Assembly: GCF_035593305.1 (NCBI RefSeq)
Contig: NZ_CP141615.1
Location: 2,511,722-2,575,721, forward strand
Length of the DNA stretch: 64,000 bases
Source: Limnochorda sp. L945t
GTDB lineage: Bacteria > Bacillota > Limnochordia > Limnochordales > Geochordaceae
Direction of reading: 5' to 3'
Below the pieces are notes generated by a model that was given only the letters and a program-made list of their open reading frames with translations, was not told the origin of the DNA and made no database searches. Positions 30,951-39,713 of this stretch are shown here, in pieces; positions within the stretch are counted from its first letter, which is position 1; each line of letters begins with the position of its first letter. Made by a program: the position numbers and the translations under genes.

Positions 30951-32390
30951 ATGGATGACATGGCAGCCGACGCGTACCGCGCGGGCCCCGTGGCCGTATC
31001 GGGACGCCCGGCGGTCGGAGGGCTACTGGGGCTGGCCGGGCGCCAGCTCAAGAGCCGCTGGCTCGAGACCCTGCTCATCGTGGCGGGGCTTGCCGTGGGC
31101 AGCGCCGTGCTGACGGCCGGGGTCTCCTTCGTCTCTTACACGGGCGCGCTCACCAGCCGCCAGATCGCCCTGGTGCCCGACCTCCGGGCCATCACGGTGC
31201 GGCCCAAGGGGATCGACTGGCAGAGCCTCTTCAGCGGTCAGGCGCCGCCGGCGCAGCGGATCGAGCCCCGGTTGCTGGAGCCCGTGAAGCTCACCCGGGC
31301 GGACCTGCGGGCGGTCAAGTCCACCGTCCCCGGCATCGCGTACGTGGCCACCGGCATGACCGAGCCCCAGGGGTTGCGGGCGATCGACGACCGCCCCGTC
31401 GCCACGATCCCCGCTCCGGCGAACAACGACCGGCCGGCGAGCGGCGGGCAAGGGGCGGCCACCGGGCCGAGCGCCGGGCCGCCCGAACGCCTGATGTTGC
31501 GGACCACGACACCGGACGTCTTCGGCTATCTCAACTTGCGCACGCTGGCGGGAGCGCCGTTCACGTGGGAGGACTACGACGCCGGCCGGCAGGTGATGGC
31601 GGTCGACGAGATCCTGGCCAAACGGCTCTTCCCCGGGCTCGAGCCGGGCCAGGTCGTGGGGCACACGGTCTCCACCGAAAAGGCCCGGTGGAGCGTGGTG
31701 GCCGTGGTCAGCGCCGATCCGCTCACCCAATTTGCCCCCGAGCTCAAGGCCAGCGGCCTGGGCTACGTACCCGACACCGCGCTGGCGCAAAGCTCGGGCG
31801 CTTTGAGCGACGTGCTCCCTGCCATCGCCGTGGTGCCGCAGGACCCGGCCCGCACCGGGGAGGTCATCCAGGCGCTGCAGACTTACTTCGACGGCAAGTA
31901 CGGAGCGGGCCGGGTGCAACTCGACTCGCCCCTCGCCCAGCTCGAAGAGATCACCCGCAACCAGCGAGCGTTCATGGTCAGCGCCATGGTGCTCGCCAGC
32001 CTCGGGATGATCATCGCGGCGGTCAACATCCTCAACCTGTTCATGGCCCGGGTGGTGCGCCGCCGCCGGTTGCTGGGCCTGTCGGTCGCCCTGGGGGCGA
32101 GCCGGCGGCTGTTGTTCGTGCAGACGGCGCTCGAGGCCATCATCCTCGGCATCGCCGGGTCGGCGCTGGGAGTGGCGCTGGCGGCGCCGCTCCTCGGCGG
32201 CCTTTACGGGATGATCCAGGGGAGCATGCAGCAGTTCCTGGAGTTGCTCCAGATGCCCCCGCTCGGTCTCACTCCGGCCGGGGCTGCCGTCGGGATCGGG
32301 TCCGGATTGCTGCTGAGCCTGGTCTTCGGCGCCTACCCGGCCTGGGTGAGTTCGCGGACACACCCCGCGGAGGTGCTCCGGGGCGAGTAG
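30951..32390 (+). CDS. MacB/FtsX-type ABC transporter permease (first copy)
   Basis: A 479-residue permease of the FtsX/MacB superfamily: one N-terminal membrane helix (about 38-58), a large extracytoplasmic MacB_PCD-like domain (about 60-345), and three C-terminal helices (about 345-470) with the FtsX pattern RRRLLGLSVALGASRRLLFVQTALEAIILG. It ends THPAEVLRGE, the usual family tail. It is the first gene of an export operon with a second permease, an adaptor, an ATPase and two TolC-like proteins. A Gly/Pro-rich insertion at about 145-170 is unusual. ATG 30951 follows GGGAAGGCGGG. Confidence 0.88.
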   Translation: MDDMAADAYRAGPVAVSGRPAVGGLLGLAGRQLKSRWLETLLIVAGLAVGSAVLTAGVSFVSYTGALTSRQIALVPDLRAITVRPKGIDWQSLFSGQAPPAQRIEPRLLEPVKLTRADLRAVKSTVPGIAYVATGMTEPQGLRAIDDRPVATIPAPANNDRPASGGQGAATGPSAGPPERLMLRTTTPDVFGYLNLRTLAGAPFTWEDYDAGRQVMAVDEILAKRLFPGLEPGQVVGHTVSTEKARWSVVAVVSADPLTQFAPELKASGLGYVPDTALAQSSGALSDVLPAIAVVPQDPARTGEVIQALQTYFDGKYGAGRVQLDSPLAQLEEITRNQRAFMVSAMVLASLGMIIAAVNILNLFMARVVRRRRLLGLSVALGASRRLLFVQTALEAIILGIAGSALGVALAAPLLGGLYGMIQGSMQQFLELLQMPPLGLTPAGAAVGIGSGLLLSLVFGAYPAWVSSRTHPAEVLRGE

Positions 32391-32424
32391 GAGCCTGCCG
32401 GCGAGGCGGAAGGTGGGGTCATGC

Positions 32425-33762
32425 TTGAAGGTCATTTTCCACGTGCTGCGAGCCCACTGGGGACGCAGCCTCATGGCCGTGCTGCAAATAGGGGTCGCGG
32501 TCGGGGCCGTCGTGGCCATCGTGGCGACCGGGATCCCGACGCTCATGGGCACGGGCATGGGTTCGGCGCAGCTGCTCGAGGCCTCTTACAGCGCGGTCGG
32601 GCAGGAGGTCAACCAGTTCACGCAGGAGACCATCCCCGTCTTCACGCCCGATGACGTTGGGGTGGTCGTCTCCCAGGCGGAGGCCGTGGAAGCCGCGGCC
32701 ATCTTCAGCCCGCAGACCATCGTGCTGGTGCAGGCCGGCCAGGACGTCTACGCCACGCGGGGGTTCGCGGCCGTCACCCCGCAACTGGCCCGCATCGCGG
32801 GGCTCGAGATGGTGGCGGGCAGCTTTTTCACGGATGCCGACATCCAGGAGAGGGAGGCCCGGGTGGCCGCGGTCTCGGAGCCTCTGGCCCGGATGCTCTT
32901 CGGGAGTGCCCAGGCGGCCGTCGGCCAGACGCTGACCATGCGCCCGCTGCGTGAAGCGATGGCGCTGATGGGTTTCGCGGCGCCCGGGGAGCAGAAGGGT
33001 TCCGAGCAGTCGCCCCAGTCCTTGCGGGTCGTGGGGGTTTACCGGCCCCTGACGGGGGACGCGGTGTTCCAGGATCTTCCGATGATGCTCCCCGCCACGG
33101 CCAACCCCGCCATGGGCGAGACCGGCTCGGGCCGCGAACCCCGGTACTCGGCGCTGTACGTGAAGCCCAAGCCCGGGCGGGTGCAGGAAGCGCAGGAGTC
33201 CGTGCGGCTGCTGCTCGCTCCCCGCGTGGAGCAGCGAGCCGCCGATCCCCGCTACAGAGACCGCATCGCCGGGCGCACCTACGAACTCACCGTGCGGGAG
33301 CCGTTCACCAGCTCCACCCTGCGCTCCATCCTGTCCTGGCAGGTCGCCGTGACCGCCGGCGTCGGGCTGCTCGCCGCCGTCGTGGGCGGCATCGCGGTGC
33401 TGACGGTCTCGCTCGTCAACGTGACCGAGCAGGTCCGGGCCATCGCCCTTCGCAGGGCGCTCGGCGCCACCCGGCGGCGCGTCCTCGGCGAGATCCTGGC
33501 CCAAAGCCTGGTCTTGTCCGGGCTGGGAGGCCTGGTGGGCATCCTCCTGGCCTGGCCCATCGAGCGCCTGCTGGAGCCGGCTCTGCCGACCGTGAGCTTC
33601 CTCGGGGGAAGGCTCGGGGAGGCCTACGTGGCGCTCGGATGGATGATCGCCGTCCCGGCCGGGTTGCTGCTTGCGCTCGGCATCGGGACGCTGGCGGGGC
33701 TCTACCCGGCCTGGGACGCCTCCCGCACGGCGCCGGCCGAGGCATGGCGGGAGGTCGCCTGA
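32425..33762 (+). CDS. MacB/FtsX-type ABC transporter permease (second copy)
   Basis: A 445-residue paralogue of the preceding gene with the same layout: N-terminal helix, periplasmic MacB_PCD-like domain, then three C-terminal helices with VRAIALRRALGATRRRVLGEIL and the tail DASRTAPAEAWREVA. I prefer the TTG at 32425, which gives the family-typical start (M)KVIFHVLRAHWGRSL and has GGTGGGG six bases upstream; GTG 32413 is too close to its site. The two permeases probably form a heterodimer driven by the single ATPase at 35144. Confidence 0.86.
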   Translation: MKVIFHVLRAHWGRSLMAVLQIGVAVGAVVAIVATGIPTLMGTGMGSAQLLEASYSAVGQEVNQFTQETIPVFTPDDVGVVVSQAEAVEAAAIFSPQTIVLVQAGQDVYATRGFAAVTPQLARIAGLEMVAGSFFTDADIQEREARVAAVSEPLARMLFGSAQAAVGQTLTMRPLREAMALMGFAAPGEQKGSEQSPQSLRVVGVYRPLTGDAVFQDLPMMLPATANPAMGETGSGREPRYSALYVKPKPGRVQEAQESVRLLLAPRVEQRAADPRYRDRIAGRTYELTVREPFTSSTLRSILSWQVAVTAGVGLLAAVVGGIAVLTVSLVNVTEQVRAIALRRALGATRRRVLGEILAQSLVLSGLGGLVGILLAWPIERLLEPALPTVSFLGGRLGEAYVALGWMIAVPAGLLLALGIGTLAGLYPAWDASRTAPAEAWREVA

Positions 33763-33764
33763 AG

Positions 33765-35147
33765 GTGGGCCACTTGAGCGAACAGCCGCGCTACGACAGG
33801 CCGATCTTCGCGGAGGGGCGACCCTCCACCCCGCCGCCCTCTCGCGGGGCGGGAACGGCAGGGGGGTCAGGGTCTCGCCCGCCCCGTCGGCCGCTTTTGG
33901 GGAGCGCTCAGGCACGCCTGGCCCTGGTCTTCGTAGCCTTCCTCGGTCTGCTCGCCGGCGGCGGGTACGTCGTGGCCGTCCGGCAGAACCCGCCGTACGT
34001 GCTCGACAGCTACGAGTACGCGGAGGTGACGCGGCGTGACTTCCGCCGCCTGATCCAGGTCGAGGGACAGGTCCAGCCCGATCGGGTGTACACCTTGACC
34101 GCTCCGGCGGCAGCCGTGGTGCAGGAGGTACGGGCCCGCGCCGGTGAGGACGTGACGAAAGGCACCGTGCTGGTCACCCTCGACTCGCCGTCGCTGCTCC
34201 AGGATCTGGACGAGGCCCGCTCCGCCTTGATCAACGCCCGGTACTCGCTGGAGGATGCCCACCTCACCACTCAGCGCGACGTGGACGACGCCGAGGCTGC
34301 CCTGGCCGAGGCCCGCAGGGTCGAAGCCGAGGCCGCCCGCAAGCTGCCCCAGCAGGAAAAGCTCTACGAGCTCGGCGGCATCTCCAAGGCCGAACTGGAC
34401 GAGGCGCGCAAGGCCCTTGACGACGCCCGCCGTAAGCGACAGGACGCCCAACGCGCCCTCGAGCTGGCCAACGAGAAGCGTCGCCTCACGCTCGACCAGC
34501 TCGAGGCCAAGCTGGAGACCGCCACCCGGGCCGTGCGGCGCCTGGAGGACCAGGTGGCCCGCCTGACCGTGCGGGCGCCCGTGGCCGGTCGCATCCTCGC
34601 CCTCGACCTCGATCCCGGCGACGAGGTGAAGCCGGGCGACCAGCTCGTACGGGTGGCGGACCTGTCACGCCAGCACGTCGAGGCCGGCGTGAGCGCGCTG
34701 CAGGCCTCCCAGGTTGGCCCCGGGCAGCAGGCCACGGTGACGGCCGACGGTAAGGCCTACCCCGCCAGGGTGACGTTCGTCGCCCCGGAGGCGACCCGCC
34801 AGGGCGACGCGAGCGTCGTCATGGTGCACCTCGCGCTCGAACAGGCGGCACCCCTGCGACCGTTCGCCCCGGTGGGAGTGGAGATCCTGACGGGTGTGCT
34901 GAAGGAGCAGCCCGCCGTCGAACGGGGGCCGTTTTATACCAGCGGGGACGGGGCTTTCGTGTACGTCGTCAGTGCGGACGGGCGCCGGGCCGTGCGCCGG
35001 CCGGTGCGCTACGGGGTGATGGACGGGCCTTACATCCAGGTCGTCGAGGGCCTGGAGGCGGGCGAACGCATCATCACCAGCTCGTACCTGGGATTCCGGG
35101 ACCGCAAGGAGATCCTGCTGTCGCCAGAAGGGGGCCGATCCCGTTGA
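33765..35147 (+). CDS. HlyD/MacA-type membrane-fusion (adaptor) protein
   Basis: About 460 residues. A Pro/Gly/Arg-rich cytoplasmic N-terminus precedes one membrane helix (RLALVFVAFLGLLAGGGYVVAV). Then come a biotinyl-lipoyl hairpin domain, a long alpha-helical coiled-coil hairpin (DLDEARSALINARYSLEDAH to RRLEDQVARL) that would reach TolC, RAPVAGRILALDLDPGDEV, and beta-barrel and membrane-proximal domains. This is the MacA/HlyD adaptor linking inner-membrane pump to outer-membrane channel. GTG 33765 has GGGAGGT upstream; ATG 33744 and TTG 33774 are alternatives. It overlaps the ATPase gene as TTGA. Confidence 0.87.
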   Translation: MGHLSEQPRYDRPIFAEGRPSTPPPSRGAGTAGGSGSRPPRRPLLGSAQARLALVFVAFLGLLAGGGYVVAVRQNPPYVLDSYEYAEVTRRDFRRLIQVEGQVQPDRVYTLTAPAAAVVQEVRARAGEDVTKGTVLVTLDSPSLLQDLDEARSALINARYSLEDAHLTTQRDVDDAEAALAEARRVEAEAARKLPQQEKLYELGGISKAELDEARKALDDARRKRQDAQRALELANEKRRLTLDQLEAKLETATRAVRRLEDQVARLTVRAPVAGRILALDLDPGDEVKPGDQLVRVADLSRQHVEAGVSALQASQVGPGQQATVTADGKAYPARVTFVAPEATRQGDASVVMVHLALEQAAPLRPFAPVGVEILTGVLKEQPAVERGPFYTSGDGAFVYVVSADGRRAVRRPVRYGVMDGPYIQVVEGLEAGERIITSSYLGFRDRKEILLSPEGGRSR

Positions 35148-35974
35148 ACGCGACGAACGCTGCAACGACCGCTCGGCCGGCGGAGGCCGGAGAGCGCGAG
35201 TTCATCCGGCTCGAGAACCTGGGCAAGACCTACTACACGCTGCGAGAGCCCGTCGAAGCTCTCTCCGGCGTCACCCTGACCATCCGCCAGCGCGAGATGA
35301 TCATGGTGATGGGCCCGTCGGGTTCCGGCAAGACGACCTTCCTGCACCTGTTGGGCGCGCTCGACCGGCCGACGGCGGGGAGCTACCTCCTGGAGGGCGT
35401 CGACATGACCCGTCTCTCTGACACCCAGCTCTCCCGGGTGCGCAACCGGCACTTTGGCTTCGTCTTCCAGAGCTACAACCTCTTTCCCGAGCTGACCGCG
35501 GTGGAAAACGTGGAGGTCCCCATGATCTACGGGGGCGTGCCACGCCGGCAGCGCCGGGAGCGGGCAGTGCAACTGCTGCAGCAGCTCGGGCTGGGCCATC
35601 GTCTCAAGCACCGCCCGTCGGAGCTCTCGGGCGGCGAACAGCAGCGGGTGGCCATCGCCCGGGCGCTCGCCAACGGCCCAACGCTGCTCCTGGCCGACGA
35701 GCCCACCGGCAACTTGCCTACGGGGCAGGGCGAGGCCATCATGCAGATCCTCCGGGACCTCAACGAGCACGGGATGACCATCGTGGTGGTCACGCACAAC
35801 CCGGAGGTGGCCCGCTACGGGCGGCGCCTGATCCTGCTGCGGGACGGGCGGGTCGTCGGGGATCACGACGTCGCCTCGGCCTCCTCGGTCGATGCGATCC
35901 TGCGCCAGGTGATGGCGGATACGGCCGGCGTGGCCCCGGGCCCCGTCCCGGCGCAGGAAGGCGAGGCGGTGTGA
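35144..35974 (+). CDS. MacB/LolD-type ABC transporter ATPase
   Basis: A 276-residue ATPase of the LolD/MacB/FtsE class: Walker A GPSGSGKT at 57-64, Q-loop FVFQSYNLFPELTAVENVEVPMIY, signature LSGGEQQRVAIARAL, Walker B LLLADEPTGNL, H-loop VVTHNPE. The ALDRPTAGSYLLEG and TGNL patterns are hallmarks of this class. It energises the two upstream FtsX-type permeases. It starts at TTG 35144 overlapping the adaptor stop, behind AGAAGGGGG. The TolC-like gene follows after three bases. About 18 extra N-terminal residues and a Pro/Glu tail flank the domain. Confidence 0.93.
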   Translation: MNATNAATTARPAEAGEREFIRLENLGKTYYTLREPVEALSGVTLTIRQREMIMVMGPSGSGKTTFLHLLGALDRPTAGSYLLEGVDMTRLSDTQLSRVRNRHFGFVFQSYNLFPELTAVENVEVPMIYGGVPRRQRRERAVQLLQQLGLGHRLKHRPSELSGGEQQRVAIARALANGPTLLLADEPTGNLPTGQGEAIMQILRDLNEHGMTIVVVTHNPEVARYGRRLILLRDGRVVGDHDVASASSVDAILRQVMADTAGVAPGPVPAQEGEAV

Positions 35975-35977
35975 GCG

Positions 35978-37153
35978 ATGCGGGCTCGTGACGTCGCCCG
36001 TCGCACCGGGCTTTGGCTCCTTGGCGCCGGCGCCCTGGCCCTGGCCGTGGCCATCACCGCCGCCCCCGTGCCGGTCGCTCGGGCAGCCCAGGAGGGAACC
36101 CCTGCCACGCCCACGGTCTCCCTCACGCTGAACGAGGCGCTGGCCCGGGCGCTCGCCCGATCCGCCGACGTGGAGCTCGCCCGGGTGGCGGTCGAGGAGA
36201 AGGACCTGGCCGTGACCGAGGCCCAGGTGGGCGAGGCAGAGGGGCAGGCCCGGCGGGAGTTGCGCCAGGCGCTCCAGGACCGGGAGGTGGCCCGCAACGG
36301 CTTTCTCTCGGCGGTTTACGGCGTGGCGGTGCAGGTCGAGGAGTCGTATTACGACCTCCTGCGCCAGCGCGAGACCCTCTCCGTGCGTTCGCAGACCCTC
36401 CAACAGGCCCGCCGCCAGCTGCAGCTGGCCGAAGCGCGGTTCAAGGCGGGGATGATCTCCCGCCAGGAACTGAGCGAGGCGAAGGACGCCGCCCAAAGCG
36501 CCCAGGAAGGGGTCGACCAGGCCAACCGGGCGCTTTCTGTGGCGCAGGCGACGCTGCGCGCCCTGGTGGGGCTGGAACCGGGCGCTCCGTTCACTCCGGC
36601 GGACAGCGTGCCGCTCGAGCTCATCGAACCGGACCTCGAGGCGGGGCTCGAGTCGGCCCTGGCCAACCGGAGGGAAATCCGCGAGGCGGAGGCGGCCGTG
36701 CGTTTCGCTCGAGAGCAGGTGCAGGCCTCCGACAATCCCTACACCCCGCCCGTCGAACTCCAACGCGCGAAGCTCGCCCTGCGGCGGGCCGAGCTGCAGC
36801 TGCAGCAGGCCCAGGACAAGGTGGCCGGCGAAGTGCGTTCGCAGTGGGTGCAGCTTTCGGCGGCCCGGCAAAAGGTAGAGGCGACGCGGCGGGCCCGAGA
36901 GCTGGCGGCCTCCCGGCTCGCCATCGCCCAGGCGCGCTACGACGCCGGGCAGATCGCCATGCTCGACCTGCTGAAGGCGCAGGCGGACGACGCGTCGGCC
37001 CGGCTGGAGGCGGTCGGCGCCGTCTGGGACTACAACCTGCAGAAGGCGCGGTGGCTGCGGGCGATCGCCACGGCGCCGCTGCCGCCGTTGCCGCCTGAGC
37101 TGAAACAGTGGATGGCGGCGTGGCAGGACGGCCGGGAGCGCGTCGAGCCATGA
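35978..37153 (+). CDS. TolC-family outer-membrane efflux protein (first copy)
   Basis: A 391-residue exported protein with a signal peptide (MRARDVARRTGLWLLGAGALALAVAITAA, cleavage near ARA-A). The mature part begins SLTLNEALARALARSADV and shows two TolC repeats of long amphipathic helices: AVQVEESYYDLLRQRE, ARFKAGMISRQELSEAKD, then ARYDAGQIAMLDLLKAQADD. In TolC-family channels these repeats build the trans-periplasmic tunnel. Presence of such a protein implies an outer membrane. It ends as ATGA overlapping the second TolC-like gene. It is slightly shorter than E. coli TolC. Confidence 0.87.
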   Translation: MRARDVARRTGLWLLGAGALALAVAITAAPVPVARAAQEGTPATPTVSLTLNEALARALARSADVELARVAVEEKDLAVTEAQVGEAEGQARRELRQALQDREVARNGFLSAVYGVAVQVEESYYDLLRQRETLSVRSQTLQQARRQLQLAEARFKAGMISRQELSEAKDAAQSAQEGVDQANRALSVAQATLRALVGLEPGAPFTPADSVPLELIEPDLEAGLESALANRREIREAEAAVRFAREQVQASDNPYTPPVELQRAKLALRRAELQLQQAQDKVAGEVRSQWVQLSAARQKVEATRRARELAASRLAIAQARYDAGQIAMLDLLKAQADDASARLEAVGAVWDYNLQKARWLRAIATAPLPPLPPELKQWMAAWQDGRERVEP

Positions 37154-38787
37154 GGCAGCCCTTCCCTGACCGGCGGCGTAGCATCGCCGCAGCCGTTCTG
37201 GCAGCGACGACGATCCTGGCGCCGGCTGCCGGGAGCGTGCACGCAGCCTCCGAAACGACCTACCGGCTCTCCGAGTACTTGCGCGCGGCGCTCTCCTCCG
37301 GGCCCGCCGCGGTACAGGCGCGGATCGACCAGGAGCGGATCCTCCTGCAGGAGCGGCTCGACGGAGAGCGAAAGCGGCCGGTCCTCTCGGCCCACGGCTC
37401 GGCGGCGCTGCAGCCAAACCTCGAGGGCCGCCCGGAGCCCAACGCTGCGGCGAGCCCGCCGGGTGGAGAGGTGGGGTTGACCCTGTCCAAAGGCCCCAGC
37501 CCGGTCGAGGCCATGGCCGGCGCGCAGGGGAGTGCCGGTGCGGCCGGTAGCGCTGCGGCCGGTACCGCCGGTACCGCCGGCGGGCCTGCCTCTTCGGAAG
37601 CCTGGAGCCTCGATCTCTCGGTCGCGTGGCAGGCGCAATCCGACCCCTGGCAGTGGGATCGGCGGCCGGCGCAGCTGAGCGTGACGTATACCCGTCCCCT
37701 GTGGCCGCCCGTGCTGGCCGACCCCACCGGCTTCGAGGCACGCCGGGTGCGCGCCGGGCAGCGGCAACGGCAGCTCACCGTCGACGCGCTCCAGACGTTC
37801 TACGGCCTGCAACAGGCCTTTGCGGCCTATCGCACGACGTGGGGGCGGGCCGCCCTCGCCCAGCAGCGCTACGAAGCAGCTCAGGCTCTCGTCGAGGCGG
37901 GGGCGAGAGGGCCGGCGGACCTGCTCCGGGCGCAGGACGACCTGGCGCAGTCCCGCAAGGAGCTGCGCGAGGCGTGGCGGCGCACCCGTGACGCTCTCGT
38001 GGCTTTCACGAGCACGGCAGGGTTGCCGCTGCCGGGCTTCGCCGGCGCCACCACGCCCCCGGCCCCGGAAGCCCTGGGGCTCGAGCTGGTAGACGATCTG
38101 CGGTGGGAGGGGGCCCTGCGCTCTCTGGCCTCCCTCGTGGGGATCGAGGACGGCTCCCGGCTCGACGCCCTCACCACCTGGCAAAGCACCGGGCAAGAGG
38201 AGGCGCTCATCCAAGCCTGGCACTCCCGTGCGCTCGAGGCCCATCCCGACGTCGCCGACGCCAGGCTGGCCGTGCAGGAGGCGGAGGTGCAGCTCGCCCG
38301 GGCGCGCCAGGCCGCGGGGCCGTCGGTACAGTTGTCGGCGGGAGTCGTGGCCGGCCTCGAACCCGGCCAGCGGGCGGACCCAAGGTTGACCATGAGCCTG
38401 TCCCAACCGCTCTGGGCGCCCGCCGCCAGCCCCGGCGTGCAGGAGGCGGCAGCAGCCCTGGAAGCGGCCCGGCAGCGGCTTCGATCGGCGGAAGAGCAGG
38501 CCATCCGAGAACTGGAACAGGTATGGTGGGACCTGGGGCAGGCGATCGCCGCCGCCGACGACGCCCGCGCCTCCCTTTCCCGGGCCGAACAGACCCTGCA
38601 GCACGCTCTCCGCCGCGAGCAACGGGGCCTGGCCACGCCGATCGACGTAGAGCAGGCGTCCCTCGCCGCCGAGCAGGCCAGGTCGGATGTGGCGGCCGCT
38701 GGCAACCAGATTCGCCTGCAATGGCTGCGGCTCGCCGCCGCGATGGGGCTCGACCCCGCGTGGGTGCTGGAAACCCGCCCCCGCTGA
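37150..38787 (+). CDS. TolC-family outer-membrane efflux protein (second, longer copy)
   Basis: A 545-residue paralogue with a signal peptide (cleavage near VHA-AS). The helices and internal repeats match TolC family (AQQRYEAAQALVEAGARGPADLLRAQDDLAQSRKELREA; later EQVWWDLGQAIAAADDARASLSRAEQTLQHALRREQRGLATPIDVEQ). A low-complexity Gly/Ala/Ser/Thr insert lies near residues 112-138 and an extra region near 300-360 makes it longer than the first copy. Two TolC proteins behind one pump could form a mixed trimer or serve alternative pumps. It is convergent with the peptide-type permease genes. Confidence 0.82.
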   Translation: MRQPFPDRRRSIAAAVLAATTILAPAAGSVHAASETTYRLSEYLRAALSSGPAAVQARIDQERILLQERLDGERKRPVLSAHGSAALQPNLEGRPEPNAAASPPGGEVGLTLSKGPSPVEAMAGAQGSAGAAGSAAAGTAGTAGGPASSEAWSLDLSVAWQAQSDPWQWDRRPAQLSVTYTRPLWPPVLADPTGFEARRVRAGQRQRQLTVDALQTFYGLQQAFAAYRTTWGRAALAQQRYEAAQALVEAGARGPADLLRAQDDLAQSRKELREAWRRTRDALVAFTSTAGLPLPGFAGATTPPAPEALGLELVDDLRWEGALRSLASLVGIEDGSRLDALTTWQSTGQEEALIQAWHSRALEAHPDVADARLAVQEAEVQLARARQAAGPSVQLSAGVVAGLEPGQRADPRLTMSLSQPLWAPAASPGVQEAAAALEAARQRLRSAEEQAIRELEQVWWDLGQAIAAADDARASLSRAEQTLQHALRREQRGLATPIDVEQASLAAEQARSDVAAAGNQIRLQWLRLAAAMGLDPAWVLETRPR

Positions 38788-38830
38788 GGCCGGGGACGCC
38801 CCCCTGGCGCACCGGGCCGCAGGCGGCTCC

Positions 38831-39691
38831 TCAGACCATGTGCCGAATACGGGGGTCGAGGGTGTCCCGCAGCCCGTCTCCCATGAGGTTGATGCCCAGG
38901 ACGAGCAGGACGATCCAGATCCCGGGTAGGAAGGTGAGCCAGGGCGCCTCTCGCAGGTAGACGCGCGCCTCGCCGAGGATGTTGCCGAGGCTCGCCACCG
39001 GAGGCTGGATGCCCACACCGATGAAGCTCAAGCCGGCTTCGGCCAGGATGGCGTAACCGAAGATGAACGTGGCTTGCACCAGGATGGCCGGTACGACGTT
39101 GGGCAATACGTGGTACACGAGCACCCGCCGGTCGGGAGCCCCGAGCGCCCGGGCCGCATCGACGAAGACCAGCTGCCGCACCGACAGGGCTACCGACCGT
39201 ACCACGCGGGCCGTGCGTGGCGTGTAGACGATGGTGAGGGCCACGAGCACGTTCCACGACGTGCGGCCCAGGGCCGCCATGATCCCCAGGGCCAGCAGCA
39301 TCGCCGGAAACGCCATGAAAACGTCCATGGTGCGCATCAGCCACTCGTCGAGGCGCGGGTAGTACCCCGCCAGGAGCCCGACCGCGGTCCCCAGCACGGT
39401 CGTCGTGACCATGGTACCGAGCCCGACCACCAGGGAGATGCGCGTCCCGTACCAGAGGCGGGCCAGCACGTCGCGCCCGAAACTGTCGGTACCGAAGGGA
39501 TGGGCCGCCGAGGGGGGCGCGAGGAAGTCGAGGCTCATGTCCGTCGGGGAACTTCCCGTCAGATATGGCCCGACCATCGCCGCGCCGCTGATCGCCCCGA
39601 CCAAGACCAACCCAACCCACAGGGGGCTCGCCCTGCGAGCTTGCGCGCGTACAGCGGCGCCATCTTTCGCCACGTCCTCGACGGCTGCCAA
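38831..39691 (-). CDS. Peptide/opine-type ABC transporter permease (DppC-like)
   Basis: A 286-residue permease with about six membrane spans. The DppC signature HPFGTDSFGRDVLARLWYGTRISLVVG lies near residue 65, and the cytoplasmic EAA-type loop reads AARALGAPDRRVLVYHVLPNVVPAILV. It ends with GDGLRDTLDPRIRHMV, typical of DppC/OppC. TTG 39691 is preceded by GGAGGGGGAAAG. It is the last gene of a minus-strand operon and would pair with the DppB-like permease. No ATPase gene follows. Confidence 0.92.
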   Translation of the reverse strand: MAAVEDVAKDGAAVRAQARRASPLWVGLVLVGAISGAAMVGPYLTGSSPTDMSLDFLAPPSAAHPFGTDSFGRDVLARLWYGTRISLVVGLGTMVTTTVLGTAVGLLAGYYPRLDEWLMRTMDVFMAFPAMLLALGIMAALGRTSWNVLVALTIVYTPRTARVVRSVALSVRQLVFVDAARALGAPDRRVLVYHVLPNVVPAILVQATFIFGYAILAEAGLSFIGVGIQPPVASLGNILGEARVYLREAPWLTFLPGIWIVLLVLGINLMGDGLRDTLDPRIRHMV

Positions 39692-39713
39692 GGCTTTCCC
39701 CCTCCGACGCCGT

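Noticed and set aside
35030-37741. Minus-strand open frame of about 900 codons opposite the ABC ATPase and TolC genes
   Set aside because: Low-complexity translation without motifs, antisense to conserved genes.
38788-38830. GC-rich imperfect hairpin between convergent tolC and dppC-like genes
   Set aside because: The stem has mismatches and no U-run; not convincing as a terminator.
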